A DNA stretch of 5,368 bases from positions 1-5,368 of the forward strand of contig DASVDK010000161.1 of NCBI GenBank assembly GCA_036381125.1, written 5' to 3'. The notes under the pieces were generated by a model. That model was given only the letters and a program-made list of their open reading frames with translations, had not been told where the DNA came from and did no database searches. Positions 1 to 5,368 of this stretch are shown one piece after another (the first letter of the stretch is position 1; every line of letters starts with the position of its first letter). This DNA comes from DASVDK01 sp036381125 [NCBI: Thermodesulfobacteriota bacterium] (lineage in GTDB: Bacteria > DASVDK01). The position numbers and the translations under genes are program-made.

Positions 1-1
1 C

Positions 2-1117
2 TCGATGGGCATCGGCAGCTCGTGGACGACGGTGGGCACGATCGGGATCGGCCTGGTCGGCGTCGCGCTGAGCATGGGGCTCGACCCGGCGATCACCGCC
101 GGCGCCGTGATCTCCGGCGCCTACCTGGGCGACACCAGCTCGCCCCTCTCGGATTCGGCCAACCTCGCCGCCGGCGCCGCCAACGTCAACCTCTACGACC
201 ACATCCGCGAGACGGCCGTGACCTCCGTCGCGGCCTTCGTGATCGCCCTAGTCGTCTTCTGGTTCCTCGGCCGGCCCGGCGACCTCGGCGCCAGCGCCAA
301 GGTCGACGCCATCGCGATGAGCTTCCGCATGTCGCCGCTGCTCTTCCTGCCGCTCGCCCTCGTGGTCGCCCTCGCGCTGCTCAGGCTCCCGCCGTTCAGC
401 ACGATCTTCATCGGCGCGCTCGTGGGGGGCCTGCTCGCCGTGTTCGTGGCGCCGGAGCGGGTGATCGCGTTCGCCGATGCAGGCGACGGCACACCTGGCT
501 GGCTCGCGCTCGTCAAGGGCGTCTGGCTCGCCCTCGCGAGCGGATACGTGTCGACGACCGGCTACCCGCCGCTCGACCAGCTCGCGTCCCGCGGCGGCAT
601 GGACAGCATGCTCGACACGGTCTGGCTCGTCATCGCGGCGCTGGCGTTCGGCGGGGTGATCGAGAGGGCGGGCGTGCTCGACCGGCTCATCACGCCGATC
701 GTCGGCCTGGTGAAGTCGGTCGGCACCCTCGTCGCCGCCCTGGTCGCCACGGTGTTCGCGACCAACGTCGCCACGGCCGACCAGTACATCGCGATCGTCC
801 TGCCGGGGCGGATGTTCAGGCGCGCGTTCGAGGCACGCGGGCTCGCGCCGGTGATGCTGTCGCGCACGATCGGCGTCTCCGGCACCCCGACCGGGGCGCT
901 GATCCCCTGGAACAGTTGCGGCGCCTACATGGCCGCGACGCTCGGGGTCGCCACCTTCGATTACCTGCCCTACGCCGTGTTCAATCTCGCGAGCCCGCTC
1001 CTCGCGATCGCGCTTGCGGCCACCGGCCTGCGGGTCCTGCGCGTCCGGGGGACGGCGGCGCCGGGGCAGCCCTCGGGACGGCCGGCTCCTCCGACTCCGG
1101 CCCACCACGGGCCCTAG
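2..1117 (+). CDS. nhaC: NhaC-family Na+/H+ antiporter, 5'-truncated by the window edge
   Basis: Inner-membrane antiporter of the NhaC family, expected to exchange external protons for internal sodium and so support pH and salt homeostasis. The frame is open to the left edge, so the true start lies outside; about 371 residues are present and roughly 100 N-terminal residues are probably missing relative to usual family length. Counting from the Met at position 5, visible NhaC hallmarks are SSWTTVGTIG (5-14), GAYLGDTSSPLSDSANLAAG (38-57) followed by DHIRET (65-70), the segment FATNVATADQYIAIVLPGRM (251-270), and SRTIGVSGTPTGALIPWNSC (286-305), in which the LIPWN-C-G core is typical. Hydrophobic segments run throughout (about 13-24, 71-88, 110-126, 131-148, 204-218, 232-255, 322-345). 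It ends in a Pro/Ala/Gly-rich tail (about 349-370) that looks disordered. Family assignment is confident; the transported ion is inferred from the family. The next gene follows almost immediately. Confidence 0.93.
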   Translation, partial: SMGIGSSWTTVGTIGIGLVGVALSMGLDPAITAGAVISGAYLGDTSSPLSDSANLAAGAANVNLYDHIRETAVTSVAAFVIALVVFWFLGRPGDLGASAKVDAIAMSFRMSPLLFLPLALVVALALLRLPPFSTIFIGALVGGLLAVFVAPERVIAFADAGDGTPGWLALVKGVWLALASGYVSTTGYPPLDQLASRGGMDSMLDTVWLVIAALAFGGVIERAGVLDRLITPIVGLVKSVGTLVAALVATVFATNVATADQYIAIVLPGRMFRRAFEARGLAPVMLSRTIGVSGTPTGALIPWNSCGAYMAATLGVATFDYLPYAVFNLASPLLAIALAATGLRVLRVRGTAAPGQPSGRPAPPTPAHHGP

Positions 1118-1120
1118 CGT

Positions 1121-1708
1121 ATGTCGGACCTCCGGACCGGGGCGGTCGGCGCGGCGCCCCGGGCGTCGCGATCGATCCGGGCGCATCGCGCCGGGTTCCT
1201 GATCCTCGGCCTGGCGCTGATCGTCTGCGGAAGCCTGGCGCTCGCGTGGCCCGCCACGACGACCGGCGCGATCCGCCTCGTCATCGGCGTCGCGTTCATG
1301 GCCGCGGGACTCGTGAAGCTCACCCACACGGTCGTCGTGAAGGACTGGTCCGGGTGCCTCTGGCAGCTCTTCGGCGGCGTCGTGGAGTTCCTGGGGGGCC
1401 TCTTCATCTACCTGTATCCCCTCAAGGGCGCGATCGCGATCACGCTCCTCGCCGCGATCGTGCTGGCGGCAGAGGGCGTGACCCAGGTCGGGCTCGCGAT
1501 CAGGCTCCGGCCCCGGCCGGGCTGGGGCTGGGTGCTCGCATCGGGCCTCGTCGCGGTGCTCGCCGGGATCGTCCTGGTCCTGAAGCTCCCGCTCGCGAGC
1601 CCGTTGGCCCCGGGGTCGATCGTGGGGCTCTCGCTGCTGATCGCCGGGTGCGCCTATCTCTTCGTCGCCTACGGCGGCACCCGGGCGAGGGCCGAAGCGA
1701 CGCGGTGA
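1121..1708 (+). CDS. HdeD/DUF308-family six-helix membrane protein
   Basis: A 195-residue integral inner-membrane protein of the HdeD (DUF308) family. E. coli HdeD is linked to acid resistance at high cell density, but the biochemical role of the family is poorly defined. Six hydrophobic helices can be read at about 24-43, 48-68, 78-98, 102-126, 135-155 and 163-184. They form three two-helix hairpins, each with a glycine-rich first helix and a short Pro-containing turn, which is the usual DUF308 triplicate layout. The N-terminus is basic (arginines and a His in 12-23), consistent with a cytoplasmic start. The ATG follows the nhaC stop after a single codon and has no clear Shine-Dalgarno, so translation is probably coupled to nhaC. 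The pairing with an antiporter suggests a shared envelope or pH-stress role, which is inference from context. The stop codon directly abuts the stop of the convergent gene. Confidence 0.88.
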   Translation: MSDLRTGAVGAAPRASRSIRAHRAGFLILGLALIVCGSLALAWPATTTGAIRLVIGVAFMAAGLVKLTHTVVVKDWSGCLWQLFGGVVEFLGGLFIYLYPLKGAIAITLLAAIVLAAEGVTQVGLAIRLRPRPGWGWVLASGLVAVLAGIVLVLKLPLASPLAPGSIVGLSLLIAGCAYLFVAYGGTRARAEATR

Positions 1709-1711
1709 TCA
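1706..1711. other. Convergent stop codons fused in a TGATCA palindrome
   Basis: The plus-strand TGA (1706-1708) and the minus-strand stop (TCA on plus, 1709-1711) are directly adjacent, so the two convergent genes have no intergenic base. The palindrome extends one base each side to GTGATCAC (1705-1712). No T-tract terminator is visible at the junction, so either transcript probably runs into the 3' end of the opposite gene before stopping. Confidence 0.9.
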
Positions 1712-3019
1712 CGCGGCCGGCGTCCTGGGGCCGGCGGCGCGCGTCTCGCGGCCAGAGGCCTCGGCGTCGGCCAGCGCGGCCCTGACCCGCTCGCGGACGA
1801 GGTTGACGTGGGCGCAGAGGTGGTAGCGGAGCTCCTCGTACCCGAGCGGCACCCGGAGCGTTCGGATCGCCTCGTCGATCCGGTCCACCTCGACCCCGAG
1901 TTCCCGCAGGACGGCCGCCGACGGCCGCGATGCGAGCGCGACGTCGACGTCATGCACATCGCGGTACCAGCGGTGGATGCGGGCGCGCACGCGGCCCCGG
2001 TAGAGGCCCGGCAGGAACTGGTAGAGCCCGAAGGCGAGCGGCAGGACCGGCAGGAGCACCTTCAGCCGGGTCACGAGCATCGCCGCCGAGAAGGGCAGGT
2101 GCCGGATGAGGAGCGGCGGCCCCGAATCGTAGAACCGCCGCGCCTCCTCGGCCAGCGGCAGGTCGAGGTGGTCCGGGGACGGGAACTCGTTTCGCCGCTC
2201 GAAGAGGCCCGGGCCCCCGTGGACCCGGTCTGCGGTCATGAGGAGGAGGTTCACGAGCGCCGGGTGGAAGTCGCTCCGGACGGCCAGCGCAGCCGTCGTC
2301 GCCAGGAGAACCGTATCCTCGGCGGGGATGTCGTTCTCGAGGTCGAGCGTGCCGGCGGGCAGGAGGAGCGTCGTGAGGTACGGGAAGCGCCGCGCGTAGG
2401 CCGGCGATCGCGGGATCGTCGCCAGCGTCGCGCCCGGCACGCGGACCAGAGCCTGGAGCGCCGGCGACCGCGGCGAGGCGATGAGGAAGACGCCGTCGAC
2501 GGTCCCGGCGCGGAGCGCCTCGGTGGCCTCCATCCCGGTCAGCGACGACCTCGGGGTCTCACGCGTGTCGATCCCCGCCGCGTCGAGGATCGTCTCGGCC
2601 ACGGCGCGCGTGCCGCTCCCGGTCGGCCCGATCGCCAGGCGGCGGCCGGCGAGCCCCTGCCCGGCGCTGCCGTCGCGCGCCACGAGCCAGAGCGGCTCGT
2701 AGAAGAGGCTGCCGAGGGCGACGAGCGGCGCCCCCTCGGGCGCCCGGACCCCGCCCTGGACGAACGCCACGTCGACGCCGCTCTCGGGATCGGCGAGGAG
2801 GGCGACGTTCTCGGCTGCGCCGGAGGTCGCGCGGACCTCGAGCGTCACGTGGTCGCCGGCGAGGAGGTCGCGGTAGCGGAGCGCGAAGCGGTAGTACGCG
2901 CCGTCGGGACGGCCCGCGGCAAGGACCAGGCGCGATGGGGGTCCGGCCGGCACGACGGCGATCGCCAGCGCCGCCGCACCGGCGAAGCCGAGGACGAGGA
3001 GCGCGACCCGCCGGCGCAC
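1709..3019 (-). CDS. TAXI-family TRAP solute-binding protein with C-terminal membrane anchor
   Basis: A 436-residue solute-binding protein of the TAXI (TRAP-associated extracytoplasmic immunogenic) group, which captures small organic solutes outside the inner membrane for a TRAP permease. The GTG start is followed by MRRRVALLVLGFAGAAALAI, an arginine-rich n-region plus a hydrophobic core typical of a Sec signal or N-terminal anchor; this supports the start, although the ribosome site is weak. TAXI features are AAGRPDGAYYRFALRY (34-49), a segment ending DVAFVQGG (83-90), and GPTGSGTRAVAETILDAAGI (131-150). Beyond the binding domain is a second membrane segment at about 311-338, then a basic, helix-rich tail of about 100 residues (RARIHRWYRD near 345; RVPLGYEELRYHLCAHVNLV at 389-408). 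This long form with a C-terminal anchor and tail is a recurrent TAXI subtype. No 4TM/12TM TRAP permease gene is visible in the window. The ligand is unknown. It lies 46 bp downstream of the repeat-protein gene. Confidence 0.88.
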   Translation of the reverse strand: MRRRVALLVLGFAGAAALAIAVVPAGPPSRLVLAAGRPDGAYYRFALRYRDLLAGDHVTLEVRATSGAAENVALLADPESGVDVAFVQGGVRAPEGAPLVALGSLFYEPLWLVARDGSAGQGLAGRRLAIGPTGSGTRAVAETILDAAGIDTRETPRSSLTGMEATEALRAGTVDGVFLIASPRSPALQALVRVPGATLATIPRSPAYARRFPYLTTLLLPAGTLDLENDIPAEDTVLLATTAALAVRSDFHPALVNLLLMTADRVHGGPGLFERRNEFPSPDHLDLPLAEEARRFYDSGPPLLIRHLPFSAAMLVTRLKVLLPVLPLAFGLYQFLPGLYRGRVRARIHRWYRDVHDVDVALASRPSAAVLRELGVEVDRIDEAIRTLRVPLGYEELRYHLCAHVNLVRERVRAALADAEASGRETRAAGPRTPAA

Positions 3020-3042
3020 CGGTCCGTCTCGAGCAGGCGCGA

Positions 3043-3052
3043 CGCGGCCGCG
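3043..3052. repeat. Ten-base perfect GC palindrome between two minus-strand genes
   Basis: CGCGGCCGCG is a perfect palindrome in the 46-bp gap between the repeat-protein stop and the TAXI start. There is no adjoining T-tract, so a terminator is not supported. Palindromes of pure G and C arise easily in DNA of this composition, and no function is claimed. Confidence 0.35.
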
Positions 3053-3065
3053 CGCCCGGCGCCAG

Positions 3066-3806
3066 CTACTTGGGGCTGGCCGACGGCGCGGCGCCGGTCG
3101 CGGAGGTGCCGCTCTGCGCCGCCCCGCTGCTCGGGCCGGACTCGACGTAGGCCCGGAGTTGCGGGTTGTTCTCCACGGTCCGGTGGATCCGGATGAACTC
3201 CTCGGCGTCCATGCCGGTCCGGTTCCGGTCGAGGTAGCGGTCGAGCGCCTGCGTTCGAAGGTCCTCCGGCTGGCGGAGCAGCGACGCGACGTTCGGGTCC
3301 TGCATCAGGTCGTGACGGACCCGCGCGTAGGTGTCGAGCTGCTGCTGCGAGATCCCTGCCCGCTCGAGCGCCGCCTCGGGCGTCGAGGCGGCGGCGTCGC
3401 TTCCGGAGGCCGCGCTCGCCGTCCCGCCCTCGACCGCCGCGCGGAGCTCGGGGTCGTTCTGCACCGCTCGATGAACCCGGATGAACTCCTCGGCGTCCAT
3501 GCCGGTCCGGTTTCGGTCGAGGTAGCGGTCGAGCGCCTCCGTTCGGAGGTCTTCCGGCTGGCGGAGCAGCGACGCGACGTTCGGGTCCTGCATCAGGTCG
3601 TGACGGACCCGCGCGTAGGTCTGTAGCTCCTCGGGCGAGATCCCGGCCCGGTCGAGCACGTGGGCGGGTGGCATGGCGGGGGGCGTGTAGCCGGCGTACG
3701 GGTTGACGCTCGACGGGCCGCCGGTCGACTGCGCCGACGCGGCGACCGGCAGGCTCGCGGCGGCGATTGCCGCGGCGACGACGAGGGCCGACGTGGTCCC
3801 GTGCAT
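3066..3806 (-). CDS. Secreted protein of two near-identical 80-residue helical repeats, unknown function
   Basis: A 246-residue protein I cannot assign to a named family. The ATG at 3806 is chosen because AAGGAGG lies five bases upstream and a Sec-type signal follows (hydrophobic core about 7-19, likely cleavage AASA|QS after residue 25). The n-region has no Lys or Arg, which is unusual. The mature part has a short Pro/Gly-rich lead (27-48), repeat 1 (49-128), a Ser/Ala-rich linker (129-144), repeat 2 (145-224) and a Ser/Ala/Gly tail to 246. The repeats match at 65 of 80 positions; Y64-T89 equals Y160-T185 exactly. Each repeat holds two related helical segments: GISPEEL...YARVRHDLMQDP, then GMDAEEF...IRVHRAVQNDP. 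The stretch LDRNRTGMDAEEF (96-108) resembles an EF-hand loop one residue short. There is no Cys or Trp in the protein. It is expected in the periplasm or outside the cell. It lies between pgi and the TAXI gene on the same strand; a functional link to either is unproven. Confidence 0.85.
   Translation of the reverse strand: MHGTTSALVVAAAIAAASLPVAASAQSTGGPSSVNPYAGYTPPAMPPAHVLDRAGISPEELQTYARVRHDLMQDPNVASLLRQPEDLRTEALDRYLDRNRTGMDAEEFIRVHRAVQNDPELRAAVEGGTASAASGSDAAASTPEAALERAGISQQQLDTYARVRHDLMQDPNVASLLRQPEDLRTQALDRYLDRNRTGMDAEEFIRIHRTVENNPQLRAYVESGPSSGAAQSGTSATGAAPSASPK
3135..3374 (-). repeat. Coding repeat 2 of the secreted protein (residues 145-224)
   Basis: This is the second 80-codon repeat, offset exactly 288 bp from repeat 1. 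The core 3191-3332 matches 3479-3620 with 4 mismatches in 142 bases, including a 68-base identical run (3265-3332 against 3553-3620). The flanks are far less similar: by hand count, about 30 of 46 bases to the left and 28 of 38 to the right. Confidence 0.9.
3423..3662 (-). repeat. Coding repeat 1 of the secreted protein (residues 49-128)
   Basis: This is the first 80-codon repeat. With the Ser/Ala-rich linker that follows it, the duplicated unit is 96 codons (288 bp). Most amino-acid differences from repeat 2 lie in the outer parts (near residues 49-62 and 111-127), while the centre differs only at E90 versus Q186. Confidence 0.9.
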
Positions 3807-3811
3807 GTGCG

Positions 3812-3818
3812 CCTCCTT
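3812..3818 (-). promoter_or_regulatory. Strong ribosome binding site of the repeat-protein gene
   Basis: On the minus strand, AAGGAGG stands five bases before the ATG at 3806. It is the best Shine-Dalgarno match in the window. It fixes this start over longer in-frame readings that would run back into the pgi coding sequence. Confidence 0.85.
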
Positions 3819-3834
3819 GGAGGTGTTGGAGGTG
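3817..3834. repeat. Tandem 9-bp repeat overlapping the ribosome site
   Basis: TTGGAGGTG occurs twice head to tail on the plus strand. In the minus-strand mRNA this gives two copies of CACCUCCAA directly upstream of, and just touching, the AAGGAGG site. CACCUCC has the anti-Shine-Dalgarno sequence of 16S rRNA and is complementary to GGAGG, so the leader could fold onto its own ribosome site. The repeat is seen directly; the regulatory role is inferred. Confidence 0.5.
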
Positions 3835-3840
3835 CGTCCC

Positions 3841-3869
3841 TCACGCTGGCCGCAGTCTGCCCGAGTTCC
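3841..3869 (-). promoter_or_regulatory. Possible ECF-sigma-type promoter before the repeat-protein gene (weak)
   Basis: On the minus strand GGAACT (3864-3869) is followed, after 18 bases, by CGTGA (3841-3845). This resembles the GGAAC-type -35 and CGT-containing -10 elements of extracytoplasmic-function sigma factors and would give a leader of roughly 30 bases. The spacing is slightly long and such motifs occur by chance, so this is only a candidate. Confidence 0.2.
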
Positions 3870-3879
3870 CTCGCCCGGA

Positions 3880-3899
3880 CCATCGGGACAATCCCGTGG
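3880..3899. repeat. Hairpin-forming inverted repeat downstream of pgi
   Basis: CGGGA (3884-3888) and TCCCG (3892-3896) flank the loop CAA. CCA (3880-3882) and TGG (3897-3899) extend the stem past one unpaired T at 3883. It lies about 66 bp after the pgi stop and before the repeat-protein leader. No T-tract follows on the minus strand, so it is not a classical intrinsic terminator; it could serve as an mRNA stabiliser or processing structure. Confidence 0.45.
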
Positions 3900-3939
3900 T
3901 CGAGCCCCGCCTCGACTCGCGAGTCGACCGCTTCTCGAC
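3898..3939. repeat. Nested TCGA-rich inverted repeats with a 16-bp perfect palindrome
   Basis: TCGACTCGCGAGTCGA (3912-3927) is a perfect 16-bp palindrome. Overlapping it, GTCGAG (3899-3904) can pair with CTCGAC (3911-3916), and GGTCGA (3898-3903) with TCGACC (3924-3929); another CTCGAC lies at 3934-3939. The pairings exclude each other. TCGAC starts at 3912, 3924 and 3935, close to one helical turn apart. This could be an operator cluster for the repeat-protein gene or a pgi 3' structure; the sequence alone does not decide. Confidence 0.5.
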
Positions 3940-3964
3940 GTGTGCCAGCGCTCGCCGGTCGCCC

Positions 3965-5368
3965 CTATCCCTCGCCCCCCCTCGCCCGCCGGTAGCGCCG
4001 GATGAGCGCGTTGGTCGAGCTGTCGTGCGCGAGGACCGGCTCGGCCGTCCCCTCCAGCTCCGGCACGATGCGCTGCGCGAGCGCCTTGCCCAGCTCGACC
4101 CCCCACTGGTCGAACGAGTTGACGTGCCAGATCGCCCCCTGCACGAACACCTTGTGCTCGTAGAGGGCGACGAGGCTCCCCAGGACCTCGGGCGTGAGCC
4201 GCTCGGCGAGGATCACGTTGCTCGGCCGGTTCCCCTCGAAGGTGCGGTGCGGTACCTGGAAGGCCGGCACCCCCTCCGCGGCCACCTCCTCCGCCGTCTT
4301 GCCGAGGGCCAGCGCTTCCGCCTGGGCGAAGAGGTTCGCCATGAGGAGGTCGTGGTGGCGGCCCACCCGGTTCAGCGAGCGGCAGAAGCCGATGAAGTCG
4401 CAGGGGACGAGCCTGGTCCCCTGGTGGAGGAGCTGGTAGAAGGCGTGCTGGCCGTTGGTCCCGGGCTCGCCCCAGACGACCGGGCCGGTCTGGTAGTCCA
4501 CCGGCCGTCCGTCGAGGTCCACCCGCTTGCCGTTCGACTCCATGTCGAGCTGCTGCAGGTAGGCTGGGAGGCGGCGGAGGTACTGGTCGTACGGCAGCAC
4601 GGCCACCGTCTCCGCGCCGAAGAAGTCGACGTACCAGAGACCGATCAGGCCGAGGAGCACCGGGAGGTTCCGATCGAAGGGCGAACTCCGGAAGTGCTCG
4701 TCCATGGCGTGGAAGCCGGCGAGCATCCGGCGGAACACCTCCGGGCCGACGGCGATCATGAGCGAGAGCCCGATGGCGGAGTCGAGCGAGTACCGGCCCC
4801 CCACCCAGTCCCAGAACTCGAACATCTGCCGCGTGTCGATGCCGAACCTCGCCACCTCGACCGCGTTGGTCGACACGGCGACGAAGTGGCTCGCCACCGC
4901 CCGGTCGTCGCCCAGGGCCCGCACGAGCCAGTCGCGCGCCGTGTGCGCGTTGGTGAGGGTCTCGAGCGTCGTGAAGGTCTTCGAGGAGACGATGAAGAGC
5001 GTCTCGGCCGGGTCGAGGTCGCGCACCGCCTCGACGAAGTCGGTCGCGTCGACGTTCGACACGAAGCGGAGCGTGAGCCCGCGGTCGCTGTAGTAGCGGA
5101 GCGCCTCGTACGCCATGACCGGACCGAGGTCCGAGCCGCCGATGCCGATGTTCACGACGTTGCGGATCGGCTTGCCGGTGAAGCCGCGCCAGTCGCCGCG
5201 CCGGACGCGCTCGGCGAAGGCGCTCATCCGGTCGAGCACCGCGTGGACCTTCGGGACCACGTCCTCGCCGTCGACGACGAGGCTCGCGGTCCGCGGCGCC
5301 CTGAGCGCCACGTGGAGCACGGCCCGGCGCTCGGTGACGTTGATCTTCTCGCCGCGGAACATGGCGTC
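3965..5368 (-). CDS. pgi: Glucose-6-phosphate isomerase, N-terminus beyond the window
   Basis: Cytoplasmic enzyme interconverting glucose 6-phosphate and fructose 6-phosphate in glycolysis and gluconeogenesis. The frame is open to the right edge. The first Met, at 5362, sits in [20 protein letters not shown], which aligns with an internal part of E. coli Pgi, so it is not the true start and roughly 80 residues are missing. Counting from that Met, the sugar-phosphate-binding stretch [10 protein letters not shown] is at 71-80, [10 protein letters not shown] at 126-135, PGI signature 1 [14 protein letters not shown] at 185-198 (Arg190), catalytic Glu299 in [10 protein letters not shown], the catalytic His in the HH pair 336-337, and signature 2 [10 protein letters not shown] at 417-426 with catalytic Lys426. 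The C-terminal [12 protein letters not shown] matches the proteobacterial form. All expected active-site residues in this part are present, and the gene looks intact and functional. It is followed by a 158-bp gap before the repeat-protein gene, so shared transcription is possible but not certain. Confidence 0.97.
   Translation of the reverse strand, partial: DAMFRGEKINVTERRAVLHVALRAPRTASLVVDGEDVVPKVHAVLDRMSAFAERVRRGDWRGFTGKPIRNVVNIGIGGSDLGPVMAYEALRYYSDRGLTLRFVSNVDATDFVEAVRDLDPAETLFIVSSKTFTTLETLTNAHTARDWLVRALGDDRAVASHFVAVSTNAVEVARFGIDTRQMFEFWDWVGGRYSLDSAIGLSLMIAVGPEVFRRMLAGFHAMDEHFRSSPFDRNLPVLLGLIGLWYVDFFGAETVAVLPYDQYLRRLPAYLQQLDMESNGKRVDLDGRPVDYQTGPVVWGEPGTNGQHAFYQLLHQGTRLVPCDFIGFCRSLNRVGRHHDLLMANLFAQAEALALGKTAEEVAAEGVPAFQVPHRTFEGNRPSNVILAERLTPEVLGSLVALYEHKVFVQGAIWHVNSFDQWGVELGKALAQRIVPELEGTAEPVLAHDSSTNALIRRYRRARGGEG

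Noticed and set aside
248-1327. Long minus-strand open frame opposite nhaC
   Set aside because: The composition is low-complexity Arg/Glu/Asp, with no motifs, and it is fully antisense to a recognised gene.
1716-1735. GCCGGC-8-GCCGGC inverted repeat as a terminator after the plus-strand genes
   Set aside because: It lies inside the last codons of the convergent gene, has no T-tract, and GCCGGC is itself a common palindrome in GC-rich DNA.
22-1785. Long plus-strand open frame overlapping nhaC and the HdeD-like gene
   Set aside because: The translation is Arg/Pro/His-rich without family motifs, and the overlapping frame encodes two recognisable membrane proteins. It is a by-product of high GC.
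1808-3196. Long plus-strand open frame opposite the TAXI gene
   Set aside because: Arg/Glu-rich shadow product with no domain signal; the minus strand carries a coherent TAXI protein.
3159-3626. Plus-strand open frame across the repeats, itself repetitive
   Set aside because: Its repetition is inherited from the minus-strand coding repeats. It has no signal peptide or convincing ribosome site and overlaps a well-supported gene.
3135-3662. Two-copy repeat as a CRISPR or mobile-element signature
   Set aside because: The period is exactly 288 bp and in frame, there are only two copies, and the repeat lies wholly within one coding sequence. It is a protein-domain duplication.
3807-4106. N-terminal extension of the repeat protein back into pgi
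   Set aside because: It would overlap the pgi 3' end, bury the signal peptide internally and ignore the AAGGAGG site before 3806.

Overview
The window is a densely packed, very GC-rich bacterial fragment with two genes on the plus strand (left third) and three on the minus strand (right two thirds). The two blocks converge. The genes point to a Gram-negative bacterium: a membrane-anchored TAXI-type solute-binding protein, a secreted protein with a Sec signal, and a glucose-6-phosphate isomerase that reads very close to the E. coli enzyme. A high-GC proteobacterium or a Rokubacteria-like lineage would fit, but the sequence alone does not settle the phylum. No tRNA, rRNA, CRISPR array, insertion sequence or integrase was seen.

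Plus strand, positions 2-1708: the C-terminal three quarters of an NhaC-type Na+/H+ antiporter (its start is off the left edge), then, after one sense codon in the same frame, a six-helix HdeD/DUF308 membrane protein. These two very probably share a transcript and suggest an ion/pH-homeostasis pair.

Minus strand, positions 5368-1709, in order of transcription: glucose-6-phosphate isomerase (pgi, N-terminus off the right edge); a 158-bp intergenic region with nested inverted repeats and a strong ribosome binding site; a 246-residue secreted protein made of two nearly identical 80-residue repeats; a 46-bp gap; then a TAXI-family solute-binding protein with an extra C-terminal membrane anchor and cytoplasmic tail. 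No TRAP permease gene is visible beside it. The two convergent blocks meet with no bases between them: the stop codons TGA and TCA form one TGATCA palindrome.

The least ordinary element is the two-repeat secreted protein (3066-3806). I do not recognise its family. Its repeats share a 142-bp core with only 4 mismatches, inside flanks that are much more diverged, which suggests recent homogenisation. Each repeat carries a helix-loop-helix segment resembling a shortened EF-hand. The other genes are conventional, and I see no convincing multi-gene novel system.
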